Source: CAZJNX01 sp964547415
GTDB taxonomy: Bacteria > Pseudomonadota > Alphaproteobacteria > Rhizobiales > Amorphaceae
Length of the DNA stretch: 24,582 nt
Assembly: GCA_964547415.1 (NCBI GenBank)
Contig: CAZJNX010000048.1
Coordinates: 1 to 24,582 of the forward strand
Direction of reading: 5' to 3'
Shown here: one piece after another, positions 14,295-22,904 of the stretch
How positions within the stretch are numbered: the stretch's first letter is position 1
How the letters are laid out: each line of letters begins with the position of its first letter
Notes under the pieces: generated by a model
The model's input: the letters and a program-made list of their open reading frames with translations, nothing else
Told to the model about the DNA's origin: nothing
Databases searched by the model: none
Translations under genes and position numbers: made by a program

Positions 14295-16130
14295 ATGAAC
14301 CGGATTCGCACGGCCCTCCTCGGCAGCCTCGCGCTCGTTCTCGCCAGCGCCGCACCCGCGGTCGCCGCCGAGTGGCGTCACGGCGCCGCGCTCACTGGCA
14401 CGCCGAAGTACGAGCCCGGCTTCCCCCACTTCGACTACGTGAATCCGGACGCCCCGAAGGGCGGCTCCATGCGACTCGAGGCGGTCGGCACGTTCGACAC
14501 GCTCAACCCGTTCAACGTGCGCGGCAATCCGGCGGCGGGCCTTGCCCTCCTCTACGACCAGCTGATGGAAACCTCCCTCGACGAGCCCAACAGCGAATAC
14601 GGTCTCCTCGCGGAGGCGATGCGCTACCCGGAGGACTATTCGTCCGTCACCTTCCGTCTGCGCCCGGAAGCGCGCTGGCACGACGGCGAGCCGATCACCG
14701 TCGAGGACGTGATCTGGTCGCTCGAGACGCTGCGGGAGAACCACCCCTTCTACAACGCCTACTACCGCCACGTGGAGCGTGCGGAGCAAACCGGCGAGCG
14801 GGAGGTGACCTTCCATTTCGACGAGACCGGCAACCGGGAGCTGCCGCAGATCCTCGGGCAGCTGTACGTGTTGCCGAAGCACTGGTGGACGGCGGCAGGC
14901 CCTGGCGGAGAGGCCCGCGACTTCGGGTCCACCACGCTTGAGCCGCCGCTCGGCTCCGGCCCCTACCGGATCGCCGACGTCTCGCCGGGCCGCCGCATCG
15001 CCTACGAGCGGGTCGAGGACTACTGGGGGAAAGACCTCCCCGTGAACGTGGGTCGCTACAACTTCGACCGCATGGCCTACGAGTATTTTCGTGACCGCGA
15101 CGTCTCGCTGGAGGCGTTCAAGGCCGATCAGTACGACTTCCGGACCGAGAACAGCGCCAAGCGCTGGGCGACCGGCTACGATTTTCCGGCCGTGCAGCGG
15201 GGCGAGGTGGTGCGAGAGGAGTTCACCACGAAGCAGGCCGAGCCGATGCAGGGTTTCGTGTTCAACCTGCGGCGCGAGCGCTTCGCCGATCCGCGGGTGC
15301 GCCGCGCCTTCAACCTGGCCTTCGACTTCGAGTGGCTGAACGAGAACATCTTCTACGGCCAGTACGAACGGACGGACAGCTACTTCCAGAACTCCGAGCT
15401 CGCCGCGACCGGCCTGCCGGAGGGGCGCGAGCTGGAGTTCCTCGAGGCGGTTCGCGACGTCGTCCCGCCGGAGGTCTTCACCGAAGAGTACCGGAACCCC
15501 GTGGGCGGCTCGCCCCGAGAGATCCGTGGGAACCTGCGCGAGGCGGCGCGGCTCCTGAGGGAGGCGGGCTATCGGCTCGACGGCGGCACCCTCGTCCACG
15601 GCGAGACGGGCCGCCCCCTCGACGTGGAGTTCCTGATCGCCTCGCCCGAGACCGAAAGGGTGATCGCGCCCTATGCGGAGCAGCTGAAGCGTCTCGGCGT
15701 TCGTCCGGCGATCCGCCTCGTCGACGTCGCCCAGTACCAGCGGCGCCTCGATACCTTCGACTTCGACGTGGTGACGGCGGTCTTCCCCCAGTCCCTGTCG
15801 CCCGGTAACGAGCAGCGGGACTTCTGGGGCTCGGATGCCGCCGACCGCGAGGGCAGCCGCAACCTCGCCGGCATCAAGGATCCGGCGGTGGACGCGCTGA
15901 TCGAGAGGATCATCTTCGCAGAGACGCGGGAGGATCTCGTGGCGGCGAGCCGGGCCCTCGACCGGGTGCTGTTGTGGAACCACTACCTGGTGCCGCAATT
16001 CCACAGCCCGACCATCCGGACGGCCTACTGGAACCGCTTCGGTCATCCCGACACGATGCCGGACTACGGCTTCACCACCATGACCTGGTGGTACGATGAG
16101 GAGAAAGCGGGCCGGATCGCGACCGACTGA
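14295..16130 (+). CDS. yejA: YejA-type peptide ABC transporter substrate-binding protein (copy 1, Sec signal)
   Basis: The 611-residue protein is a family 5 extracellular solute-binding protein of the YejA type; in E. coli YejABEF imports peptides including microcin C. A Sec signal peptide (MNRIRTALLG..., likely cleaved after AVA, 22-24) directs it to the periplasm. Family text includes FPHFDYVNPDAPKGG (43-57), LRPEARWHDGEPITVEDVIW and GSGPYRIADVSPGRRIAYERV. ATG 14295 is preceded by AAAGGAGCTCGC, which fixes the start. It is the first gene of the yej set and clearly paralogous to the gene at 16737: both share PDAPKGG/PAAPKGG, PEARWHDG, GSGPYR, and the late FDFEW and FFQNS motifs. The exact ligand is unknown; oligopeptide uptake is the family inference. 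Confidence 0.93.
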   Translation: MNRIRTALLGSLALVLASAAPAVAAEWRHGAALTGTPKYEPGFPHFDYVNPDAPKGGSMRLEAVGTFDTLNPFNVRGNPAAGLALLYDQLMETSLDEPNSEYGLLAEAMRYPEDYSSVTFRLRPEARWHDGEPITVEDVIWSLETLRENHPFYNAYYRHVERAEQTGEREVTFHFDETGNRELPQILGQLYVLPKHWWTAAGPGGEARDFGSTTLEPPLGSGPYRIADVSPGRRIAYERVEDYWGKDLPVNVGRYNFDRMAYEYFRDRDVSLEAFKADQYDFRTENSAKRWATGYDFPAVQRGEVVREEFTTKQAEPMQGFVFNLRRERFADPRVRRAFNLAFDFEWLNENIFYGQYERTDSYFQNSELAATGLPEGRELEFLEAVRDVVPPEVFTEEYRNPVGGSPREIRGNLREAARLLREAGYRLDGGTLVHGETGRPLDVEFLIASPETERVIAPYAEQLKRLGVRPAIRLVDVAQYQRRLDTFDFDVVTAVFPQSLSPGNEQRDFWGSDAADREGSRNLAGIKDPAVDALIERIIFAETREDLVAASRALDRVLLWNHYLVPQFHSPTIRTAYWNRFGHPDTMPDYGFTTMTWWYDEEKAGRIATD

Positions 16131-16736
16131 CGGTCCGGGGCTCCCTCGCCCGCACATGCTCCAGCGGCGCCCCCGTATCGCCACGGGCGGTCAGCGGCCT
16201 CAGGGGGAGCAGACGGAGACGTCGGTCGCTCGTCCCCGACGGTCGGCGCTGGTGCGGCAGATGCGCGGCACGCCGCTGAATCGGGGGCCCCGGGGCACGG
16301 GCTGTGCGTCCGCTCCTGGCGAAAGACGGCGTCCGCGCGCGGCCGGCAACGCGCCGCCGCTGCCTGGGCGGCGCGGGGCCTGCGCGATGCGGGGGCGGGC
16401 CACGGGTCCTTCTCCGGTTCCCCGGCGGGTGCGGGGCCGGGGCGAGGCGCGAGCCGTGCGCCCCGTTGAGGTGCCGCGTCCTGGCCGTGGAAGAGCGGGT
16501 GCACTCCGTCCGGCCGTATCGCGTTCGGCTCAGCCGGAGGGTTCGGCTCAGCCGGAAGAACCGTGCGGCGCGCGCGGCATGACGAGGCCCTGCGGAAGAG
16601 GGCATCCGGCCGGCCGAAGGCGCGTCCCCGTGGGAGGGCGGGCGGCGCGGGGGCTGGGGGAGGCGGCCGCCGGGCCGGACGGTACCGGAAGGGCCCGGCG
16701 GTGCGACGGAAGGCAGACGAGCGAGGGGGGACTGAG
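16131..16736. other. 606-base gap between the two yejA genes
   Basis: This is unusually long for neighbours of one transporter. I find no recognisable gene on either strand; frames that cross it are Arg/Pro/Gly-rich. It holds an 18-base tandem repeat with dyad symmetry at 16523-16558. No U-tract terminator follows yejA1. The gap probably contains a separate promoter for yejA2BEF, but I could not pick a convincing one. Confidence 0.6.
16523..16558. repeat. 18-bp tandem repeat with internal dyads upstream of yejA2
   Basis: Two adjacent copies, GTTCGGCTCAGCCGGAGG (16523-16540) and GTTCGGCTCAGCCGGAAG (16541-16558), differ at one base. Each contains the dyad CGGCT-CA-GCCG, and the second copy can extend through GGTTC/GAACC to 16563. 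Such an arrangement could be a repeated operator or a pair of RNA hairpins. It lies about 180-210 bases before yejA2. Confidence 0.65.
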
Positions 16737-18620
16737 GTGTTCGACAACGGGATCACGCGGCGGGGGGCGCTGGCGCTCGCGGGCGGTGCGCTGGCCGCGA
16801 CGGCGACGGGCGTGCGCTTTCCGGCGGCGGCGGCACGGGCCGTGCCGGGGGGCGGGCCGGTGCACGGCCTGTCGGTGTTCGGCGCGCTGGCGCTGCCGGC
16901 CGACTTCGAGCACCTTGCCTACGTGGATCCGGCCGCGCCGAAGGGCGGGCGCATCGCCCTCCTGCCCTCGTCCTGGCAGACCAACCAGAACCCGCTCACC
17001 TTCAACACCCTCAACATGTGGGTCCTGAGAGGGGACAGCCCGCCGCGCCTCGAACTCATCTTCGACAGCCTGATGGTGCGCGCCCTCGACGAGCCCGACG
17101 CCGTCTACGGCCTCCTCGCCGCGACCGTGGAGATCGACCCGTCGGGCCGGGTCTACACCTTCGCGATCCGCCCCGAGGCCCGCTGGCACGACGGGGTGCC
17201 GGTCACGGCCGGCGACGTGGTCTTCACGCTGACGTCCCTGAAGGAGAAGGGCCACCCGCTCGTCCGGGCGCCCCTCGAGGGCGTCGCGGAGGTCGTGGCG
17301 GAGGAGGAGCGGCGCGTGTCCGTGCGCTTCGCGGAAGGGGCGAGCAACCGCCTGCCGCCGCTCATCGCCACCTATCCCGTGCTGCCGCGTCACTGGTACG
17401 AGGGGCGTGACTTCGAGGCGGCGGGTATGGACGTGCCGCTCGGCTCCGGCCCCTACCGCGTCGGCCGCTTCGAGACCGGCCGCTTCATCGAATACGAGCG
17501 GGTGGCGGACTGGTGGGGGCGGGATCTCCCCGTCACGCGCGGGCAGAACAACTTCGACTCGGTGCGCGTCGAGTTCTTCCGCGACCGGCAGATCGGCTTT
17601 CAGGCGTTGACGGACGGCACCGTCACCTGGCGGGAGGAGTTCACCTCCAAGACCTGGGCGACGGAATACAATTTCCCCGCGGTCGAGGACGGCCGCGTCG
17701 TCAAGGCCACCTTCCCGGACGAACGGCCCGCCGGCGCCCAGGGTTGGTTCATCAACACGCGGCGGGAGAAGTTCGCCGACCCGCGCACCCGCGAGGCGCT
17801 GGGGCTCGCCTTCGACTTCGAATGGTCGAACGCCAATCTGTTCTACGGCGCCTACAGCCAGACCGAATCCTTCTTTCAGAACTCGGACATGATGGCCGAG
17901 GGCGAACCGGACGCGGCCGAGCGCGCCCTCCTCGAGCCCTTCCGCGGGACGGTGCCGGAGGCGGTGTTCGGCCCGGTCTGGAAGGCGCCGGTCTCGGACG
18001 GGTCGGGCCAGGACCGGACGCTCCTGCGCGAGGCGAACCGCCTGCTCGCCGAGGCGGGCTGGCAGCGGGAAGGCCGGCAGCTGGTGGACGGGGCGGGTCG
18101 CCCGTTCACCGTGGAGATCCTGTCCAACTCGCCGAGCTTCGAGCGGGTCGTGCAGCCCTACGTGCGCAACCTGAGGCTCCTCGGCATCGACGCGGCCTTC
18201 CGCCTCGTGGACCCGGCCCAGTTCCAGTCCCGCGTCGATGCCTTCGACTTCGACCTGGTCGGCCGCCGCTTCACCCTGTCGGCCACCCCGTCGGAGACGA
18301 TCCGCGAGTTCTGGACCTCCCGCGCGGCGCGCATGGAGGGGACGAACAACCTTTCCGGCATCGCCGACCCGGTGGTGGACGTCCTCGTGGAGGCGATCCT
18401 GTCGGCGAAGACCCGCGAGGAGATGGTGACGGCGACCCGCGCCCTCGACCGGGTGCTCCGGCTCGGGCACTACTGGGTGCCGAACTGGTACAAGCCGAGC
18501 CACACGGTTGCCTACTGGAACCTGTTCGGGATGCCCGCGGACAAGCCCCGCTACGGCTTCCCGGTGGAGACCACCTGGTGGTTCGACGAGGCGCTCGCCG
18601 CCCGCACCCTCGGCGGCTGA
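16737..18620 (+). CDS. yejA: YejA-type peptide ABC transporter substrate-binding protein (copy 2, Tat signal)
   Basis: The 627-residue protein is a second YejA-like family 5 binding protein. Its N-terminus has a twin-arginine motif (TRRGALALAGG, residues 7-17), a mildly hydrophobic stretch and ARA (33-35) as a likely cleavage site, so export should be by Tat rather than Sec as in copy 1. Shared family text: YVDPAAPKGG (62-71), RPEARWHDGVPVTAGDVVFTL, GSGPYRVGRFETGRFIEYERV, LAFDFEWSNANLFYG. The start is GTG at 16737, with GAGGGGGG 7 bases upstream; the open frame before it is Arg/Gly-rich non-coding text. It is 64 bases before yejB and therefore probably the binding protein cotranscribed with the permeases. 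Ligand unknown; peptides inferred. Confidence 0.92.
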   Translation: MFDNGITRRGALALAGGALAATATGVRFPAAAARAVPGGGPVHGLSVFGALALPADFEHLAYVDPAAPKGGRIALLPSSWQTNQNPLTFNTLNMWVLRGDSPPRLELIFDSLMVRALDEPDAVYGLLAATVEIDPSGRVYTFAIRPEARWHDGVPVTAGDVVFTLTSLKEKGHPLVRAPLEGVAEVVAEEERRVSVRFAEGASNRLPPLIATYPVLPRHWYEGRDFEAAGMDVPLGSGPYRVGRFETGRFIEYERVADWWGRDLPVTRGQNNFDSVRVEFFRDRQIGFQALTDGTVTWREEFTSKTWATEYNFPAVEDGRVVKATFPDERPAGAQGWFINTRREKFADPRTREALGLAFDFEWSNANLFYGAYSQTESFFQNSDMMAEGEPDAAERALLEPFRGTVPEAVFGPVWKAPVSDGSGQDRTLLREANRLLAEAGWQREGRQLVDGAGRPFTVEILSNSPSFERVVQPYVRNLRLLGIDAAFRLVDPAQFQSRVDAFDFDLVGRRFTLSATPSETIREFWTSRAARMEGTNNLSGIADPVVDVLVEAILSAKTREEMVTATRALDRVLRLGHYWVPNWYKPSHTVAYWNLFGMPADKPRYGFPVETTWWFDEALAARTLGG

Positions 18621-18684
18621 CGCCGGATCCCGCGGAGAAGCCCGAACGCCCGGCCCGCGCCGGCCCCTCGAGGAGACACGCGCC

Positions 18685-19839
18685 TTGGCTGCCTACATCC
18701 TGCGACGGCTGCTTCTGATCGTGCCGACCCTGTTCGGCATCATGCTGATCAGCTTCATCGTGATCCAGTTCGCCCCGGGCGGACCGGTGGAGCGGGTGAT
18801 CGCCCAGATGTCCGGCCTCGACGTGTCGGCGACGGCGCGCATCACCGGCGGCACGGCGGGGGGCGACTTCGCGGGAAGCGCCGCGGGGGACACCGGCGGC
18901 GGCGACGACATCACCTCCAGCTACCGCGGCGCCCAGGGCCTCGACCCGGAGTTCATCGCCGAGCTCGAGGCCCAGTTCGGCTTCGACAAGCCGCCGGCCG
19001 AGCGCTTCGCCCTGATGATGTGGAACTACATCCGCTTCGACTTCGGCGAGAGCTATTTCCGCGATATCTCGGTCGTCGACCTCATCGCCGAGAAGCTGCC
19101 CGTGTCCATCTCGCTCGGCCTGTGGATGACGCTCCTGTCCTACGGCATCTCGATCCCCCTCGGGATCGCCAAGGCGGTGCGCGACGGCACGCGCTTCGAC
19201 GTGTGGACGAGCGGCGTCATCATCGTGGGCTACGCCATCCCGAACTTCCTGTTCGCCGTTCTCCTCATCGTCCTGTTCGCGGGTGGCTCCTTCCTCAACT
19301 GGTTCCCCTTGCGCGGCCTCCTGTCGGACGACGTGGAAGAGGCGTGGTGCGCGCCGTGGAGCCCGATGTTCGATGTCGCCCTGTGCGTGACGCGGACCAT
19401 CCCGGACTATTTCTGGCATCTGGCGCTGCCGATCACCGCCATGGCGATCTCCGCCTTCGCCGTCACCTCGCTTCTCACCAAGAACTCCTTCCTCGACGAG
19501 ATCCGCAAGCAGTACGTCATGACCGCGCGGATGAAGGGGCTGACCGAGCGCAAGGTGCTTTATGGCCATGTCTTCCGCAACGCGATGCTGATCATCATCG
19601 CGGGCTTCCCGGGCGCCTTCATCTCCGCCTTCTTCGCCGGCTCGCTGCTGATCGAGACCATCTTCTCGCTGGACGGGCTGGGGCTGCTCGGTTTCGAGAG
19701 CATCATCAACCGCGACTACGCGGTGGTGTTCGCGACGCTCTACATCTTCTCGCTGATGGCGTTGATCATCAATCTCATCACCGACCTCACCTACACGTGG
19801 GTCGACCCCAGAATCGACTTCGAGAGCCGGGAGGTCTGA
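18685..19839 (+). CDS. yejB: Peptide ABC transporter permease YejB
   Basis: The 384-residue inner-membrane protein starts with YILRRLLLIVPTLFGIMLISF, the hallmark of DppB/YejB-type permeases. The probable start is TTG at 18685, with AGGAGA at 18671-18676 ahead of it; no ATG or GTG stands at the right place, and the preceding frame is non-coding. After the first helix there is a long periplasmic stretch (about 45-115) with a Gly/Asp/Thr-rich insert. The cytoplasmic EAA loop that contacts the ATPase is RMKGLTERKVLYGHVFRNAM, followed by two or more helices. The end TYTWVDPRIDFESREV is typical of YejB. It is one base from yejE, so the two are translationally linked. Confidence 0.94.
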   Translation: MAAYILRRLLLIVPTLFGIMLISFIVIQFAPGGPVERVIAQMSGLDVSATARITGGTAGGDFAGSAAGDTGGGDDITSSYRGAQGLDPEFIAELEAQFGFDKPPAERFALMMWNYIRFDFGESYFRDISVVDLIAEKLPVSISLGLWMTLLSYGISIPLGIAKAVRDGTRFDVWTSGVIIVGYAIPNFLFAVLLIVLFAGGSFLNWFPLRGLLSDDVEEAWCAPWSPMFDVALCVTRTIPDYFWHLALPITAMAISAFAVTSLLTKNSFLDEIRKQYVMTARMKGLTERKVLYGHVFRNAMLIIIAGFPGAFISAFFAGSLLIETIFSLDGLGLLGFESIINRDYAVVFATLYIFSLMALIINLITDLTYTWVDPRIDFESREV

Positions 19840-19840
19840 G

Positions 19841-21046
19841 GTGGACGAAACCGTCGGCCGCGGCCGCACCCATGCCTACGAGCCCGGCGAGGAGATCGCC
19901 GCCCCGCCCGCCGAGCGGGAGGCGACCGTCCGCCCCACGGGGGCGGGCTTCGGCGTCATGTCGCCCCTCAACCGGCGACGCTGGCAGAACTTCAGGGCCC
20001 ACAAGCGGGGCTACTGGTCACTTTGGATCTTCCTCGTCCTGTTCGGCCTGACCCTGTTCGCCGAATTCATCGCCAACGACCGGCCGCTCGTGGTCTCCTA
20101 CCAGGGCGATCTCCTGTTTCCCGTGTTCGTGGACTACCCGGAGGAGCGGTTCGGTGGCTTCCTCGCCGTCACCGACTACCGCGACCCGTTCATCCAGGAG
20201 GAGATCGAGGCGAACGGCTGGATGGTCTGGCCGCCGATCCGCTACTCCTACCGGACGGTGAACAACGAGCTTCCCGTGCCCGCTCCCTCGCCGCCGTCAT
20301 GGATGCTGGACAGGGAGACCCGCTGCCAGGCCTATCCCGGCGGGATGGACGACCCCAACTGCACCCCGTGGAACTGGAACTGGCTCGGCACCGACGACCA
20401 GGGGCGGGACGTCGCGGCCCGTCTCATCTACGGCTTCCGCATTTCGGTGCTGTTCGGTCTGATCCTCACCTTCTTCTCGTCCATCATCGGCGTGGCCGCC
20501 GGCGCCGTGCAGGGCTACTTCGGCGGCTGGACCGACCTCGTCTTCCAGCGGGTGATCGAGATCTGGACGTCGATCCCGTCGCTCTATCTCCTCCTGATCA
20601 TCTCCTCGATCCTGGTGCCGAGCTTCTGGCTCCTTCTCGGGATCCTCCTCCTGTTCTCCTGGGTGGCGCTCGTGGGGGTGGTGCGGGCGGAGTTCCTGCG
20701 CGCGCGCAACTTCGAGTACGTGATGGCCGCGCGGGCGCTCGGGGTCGGCAACGGCACGATCATGTGGCGGCACCTGTTGCCGAACGCGATGGTGGCGACG
20801 CTGACCTTCATGCCGTTCATTTTGAACGGGTCGATCACCACCTTGACGGCGCTCGACTTCCTGGGCTTCGGGTTGCCGCCGGGCTCGCCGTCCCTCGGCG
20901 AGCTCCTCGCCCAGGGCAAGAACAACCTGCAGGCGCCATGGCTCGGTCTGACGGGCTTCCTCGTCATTTCGATCATGTTGTCGCTTCTCATCTTCATCGG
21001 CGAGGCGGTGCGCGACGCCTTCGACCCCCGCAAGACCTTCCGGTGA
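19841..21046 (+). CDS. yejE: Peptide ABC transporter permease YejE
   Basis: The 401-residue inner-membrane protein has the YejE pattern: cytoplasmic SPLNRRRWQNFRAHKRGYWS (41-60), first helix to about 78, a large periplasmic loop with IANDRPLVVSY, then the transporter domain beginning GTDDQGRDVAARLIYGFRIS. The EAA loop reads AARALGVGNGTIMWRHLLPN. The C-terminal IGEAVRDAFDPRKTF is conserved. I take the GTG at 19841, which has GGGAGG 6 bases upstream and follows the yejB stop by one base; this adds about 40 hydrophilic residues before the conserved part. An ATG at 19958 (M40) would give a shorter protein but lacks a good ribosome site. It pairs with YejB to form the channel. Confidence 0.94.
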   Translation: MDETVGRGRTHAYEPGEEIAAPPAEREATVRPTGAGFGVMSPLNRRRWQNFRAHKRGYWSLWIFLVLFGLTLFAEFIANDRPLVVSYQGDLLFPVFVDYPEERFGGFLAVTDYRDPFIQEEIEANGWMVWPPIRYSYRTVNNELPVPAPSPPSWMLDRETRCQAYPGGMDDPNCTPWNWNWLGTDDQGRDVAARLIYGFRISVLFGLILTFFSSIIGVAAGAVQGYFGGWTDLVFQRVIEIWTSIPSLYLLLIISSILVPSFWLLLGILLLFSWVALVGVVRAEFLRARNFEYVMAARALGVGNGTIMWRHLLPNAMVATLTFMPFILNGSITTLTALDFLGFGLPPGSPSLGELLAQGKNNLQAPWLGLTGFLVISIMLSLLIFIGEAVRDAFDPRKTFR

Positions 21047-21093
21047 GCCGAGGGCGGCGATCGGGCGGGAGATGCGCAAGGCGCCTGCCGCGG

Positions 21094-21126
21094 CGCCGCT
21101 CGCCGGCCTCGATCCGGCGAGCGGCG
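21094..21126 (+). promoter_or_regulatory. Strong RNA stem-loop between yejE and yejF
   Basis: CGCCGCTCGCCGG (21094-21106) and CCGGCGAGCGGCG (21114-21126) form a perfect 13-bp stem with the loop CCTCGAT. It is followed by TGGAGGTGACGG, not a U-tract, so it is probably an mRNA-processing or stability element that sets ATPase against permease levels, or a partial attenuator. Confidence 0.55.
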
Positions 21127-21163
21127 TGGAGGTGACGGTGCCGTCAACGGGAGAGATGGATCG

Positions 21164-22801
21164 ATGAACGCGGCTGCCTCTTCGCTGCTGACCGTCCGGG
21201 ACCTGTCGATCGCCTTCCACCAGGAGGGGCGGACGAACACGGCCGTCGACCGGATCTCCTTTTCCGTGGAGAAGGGGGAGACGCTCGCCATCGTGGGCGA
21301 ATCGGGCTCCGGCAAGTCTGTGACGGCGCTTTCCGTCGTCCGCCTGCTGCCGTACCCGGCCGCCAGCCACCCGACGGGCGAGATCCTCTTCAAGGGCGAG
21401 GACGTCCTCACGATGTCGGACCAGCGCCTCCGGGAGCTGCGCGGCAACGACATCACCATGGTCTTCCAGGAGCCGATGACATCGCTCAATCCGCTGCACC
21501 CGGTGGAGCGGCAGATCGGCGAGATTTTGAAGGTCCACCGCGGCATGGGCGACACGGCCGCCCGCGCCCGCACCCTCGAGCTCCTCGACGCGGTCGGCAT
21601 TCCCGAGCCCGAGACGCGGCTCGCGAGCTACCCGCACCAGCTGTCGGGCGGGCAGCGCCAGCGCGTGATGATCGCCATGGCGCTCGCCAACGAGCCCGAC
21701 CTTCTCATCGCCGACGAGCCGACGACCGCCCTCGACGTCACCGTCCAGGCGCAGATTCTCGAGCTGCTGAAGTCGCTCCAGGAGCGGCTCGGCATGGCGA
21801 TGCTCTTCATCACCCACGACCTCGGCATCGTGCGCTCCATCGCCGACCGCGTCGCGGTGATGACCGCGGGCGAGATCGTCGAGACGGGGCCGACCGAGCG
21901 GGTCTTCACCGCGCCCACCCACGCCTACACGCGCCATCTCCTCGAGGCCGAGCCGAAGGGCGAGCCGCCGCTGCCCGACCCGTCCGCCGAGGTGGTCCTC
22001 AAGGCCGAGAACCTGAAGGTGTGGTTCCCGATCCGCCGTGGCCTCCTGCGCCGCACGGTCGGCCACGTGAAGGCGGTCGACGGGATCGACGTGGAGGTGA
22101 GGAAGGGCGAGACCCTCGGCGTCGTCGGCGAATCGGGCTCCGGCAAGACCACGCTCGGCTTCGCCCTCCTGCGCCTCATGTCGTCGCAGGGGCGGATCGT
22201 CTTCCTGGGGGACGAGATCAGCGGCTTTTCCTGGAAGCGCATGCGGCCCATCCGCTCCCACATGCAGGTGGTCTTCCAGGACCCCTACGGCTCCCTCTCG
22301 CCGCGAATGTCGGTGGACCAGATCATCGCGGAGGGCCTGCGCGTCCACTACCCGCGCCTGACCCCGGACGAGCGGGCCGAGCGGGTGGTGCGGGCGCTCG
22401 GCGAGGTGGGCCTCGACCCCGATACCCGCTTCCGCTACCCGCACGAGTTTTCCGGCGGGCAGCGCCAGCGCATCGCGATCGCCCGGGCGCTGGTGCTCGA
22501 GCCGCGCTTCATCGTCCTCGACGAGCCCACGAGCGCCCTCGACATGTCCGTCCAGGCCCAGGTGGTGGACCTCCTCCGCGCGGTCCAGAAGCGCCACGAC
22601 CTCGCCTTCCTGTTCATCTCCCACGACCTCAAGGTGGTCCGCGCCCTCGCGAGCCAGGTGATCGTCATGCGGGCCGGCAAGGTGGTGGAGGCCGGGGCCA
22701 CGGCGGAGGTCTTCGAGCGCCCGCGCTCGGACTACACCCGCGCGCTGATGGCGGCCGCGCTCCACCACAAGGCCGCGCCCGCCACCGTGGTCGCCCAGTA
22801 G
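21164..22801 (+). CDS. yejF: Peptide ABC transporter ATP-binding protein YejF (two nucleotide-binding domains)
   Basis: The 545-residue protein carries two complete ABC ATPase domains in one chain, as expected for YejF, powering the YejBE channel from the cytoplasmic side. Domain 1: Walker A GESGSGKS (45-52), Q-loop FQEPMTSLNP, signature LSGGQ (160-164), Walker B LLIADEP (180-186), switch His218. Domain 2: Walker A GESGSGKT (322-329), signature FSGGQ (429-433), Walker B FIVLDEP (449-455), switch His487. Between them lies THAYTRHLLEAEP, the oligopeptide-ABC C-terminal element. ATG 21164 is supported by GGGAGAGA upstream. A 117-base gap with a 13-bp stem separates it from yejE, and a hairpin with a short T-run follows its stop codon, so it appears to close the operon. 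Confidence 0.96.
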   Translation: MNAAASSLLTVRDLSIAFHQEGRTNTAVDRISFSVEKGETLAIVGESGSGKSVTALSVVRLLPYPAASHPTGEILFKGEDVLTMSDQRLRELRGNDITMVFQEPMTSLNPLHPVERQIGEILKVHRGMGDTAARARTLELLDAVGIPEPETRLASYPHQLSGGQRQRVMIAMALANEPDLLIADEPTTALDVTVQAQILELLKSLQERLGMAMLFITHDLGIVRSIADRVAVMTAGEIVETGPTERVFTAPTHAYTRHLLEAEPKGEPPLPDPSAEVVLKAENLKVWFPIRRGLLRRTVGHVKAVDGIDVEVRKGETLGVVGESGSGKTTLGFALLRLMSSQGRIVFLGDEISGFSWKRMRPIRSHMQVVFQDPYGSLSPRMSVDQIIAEGLRVHYPRLTPDERAERVVRALGEVGLDPDTRFRYPHEFSGGQRQRIAIARALVLEPRFIVLDEPTSALDMSVQAQVVDLLRAVQKRHDLAFLFISHDLKVVRALASQVIVMRAGKVVEAGATAEVFERPRSDYTRALMAAALHHKAAPATVVAQ

Positions 22802-22827
22802 CGGACGGCGGCGCACCGTCCGATTTT
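22802..22827 (+). terminator. Probable intrinsic terminator of the yej operon
   Basis: CGGACGG (22802-22808) pairs with CCGTCCG (22816-22822) around CGGCGCA, directly after the yejF stop codon, and is followed by ATTTT (22823-22827). The stem is perfect but the T-run is short. Confidence 0.5.
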
Positions 22828-22904
22828 CGCCGGAGGAGACTTGCGTCCGCCCCCGACACGCACCATGTGGAAGTCATCGGCAACAATCCGTGGGACACGA
22901 GTGC

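Noticed and set aside
13323..16184. A 953-codon minus-strand open frame opposite yejA1
   Set aside because: It is the antisense of a clear binding-protein gene, with repeated Val/Gly/Arg/His text and no recognisable motifs. GC-rich codon use suppresses stop codons in this frame.
16064..16756. Minus-strand frames of 177-230 codons in the gap between the yejA genes
   Set aside because: Pro/Arg/Ala-rich text without hydrophobic core or motif, and overlapping the start of one yejA and the end of the other.
20297..22816. An 839-codon minus-strand open frame opposite yejE and yejF
   Set aside because: It mirrors codons of a double ABC ATPase with all motifs on the plus strand, and its own product is His/Arg/Asp/Glu-rich low-quality text.
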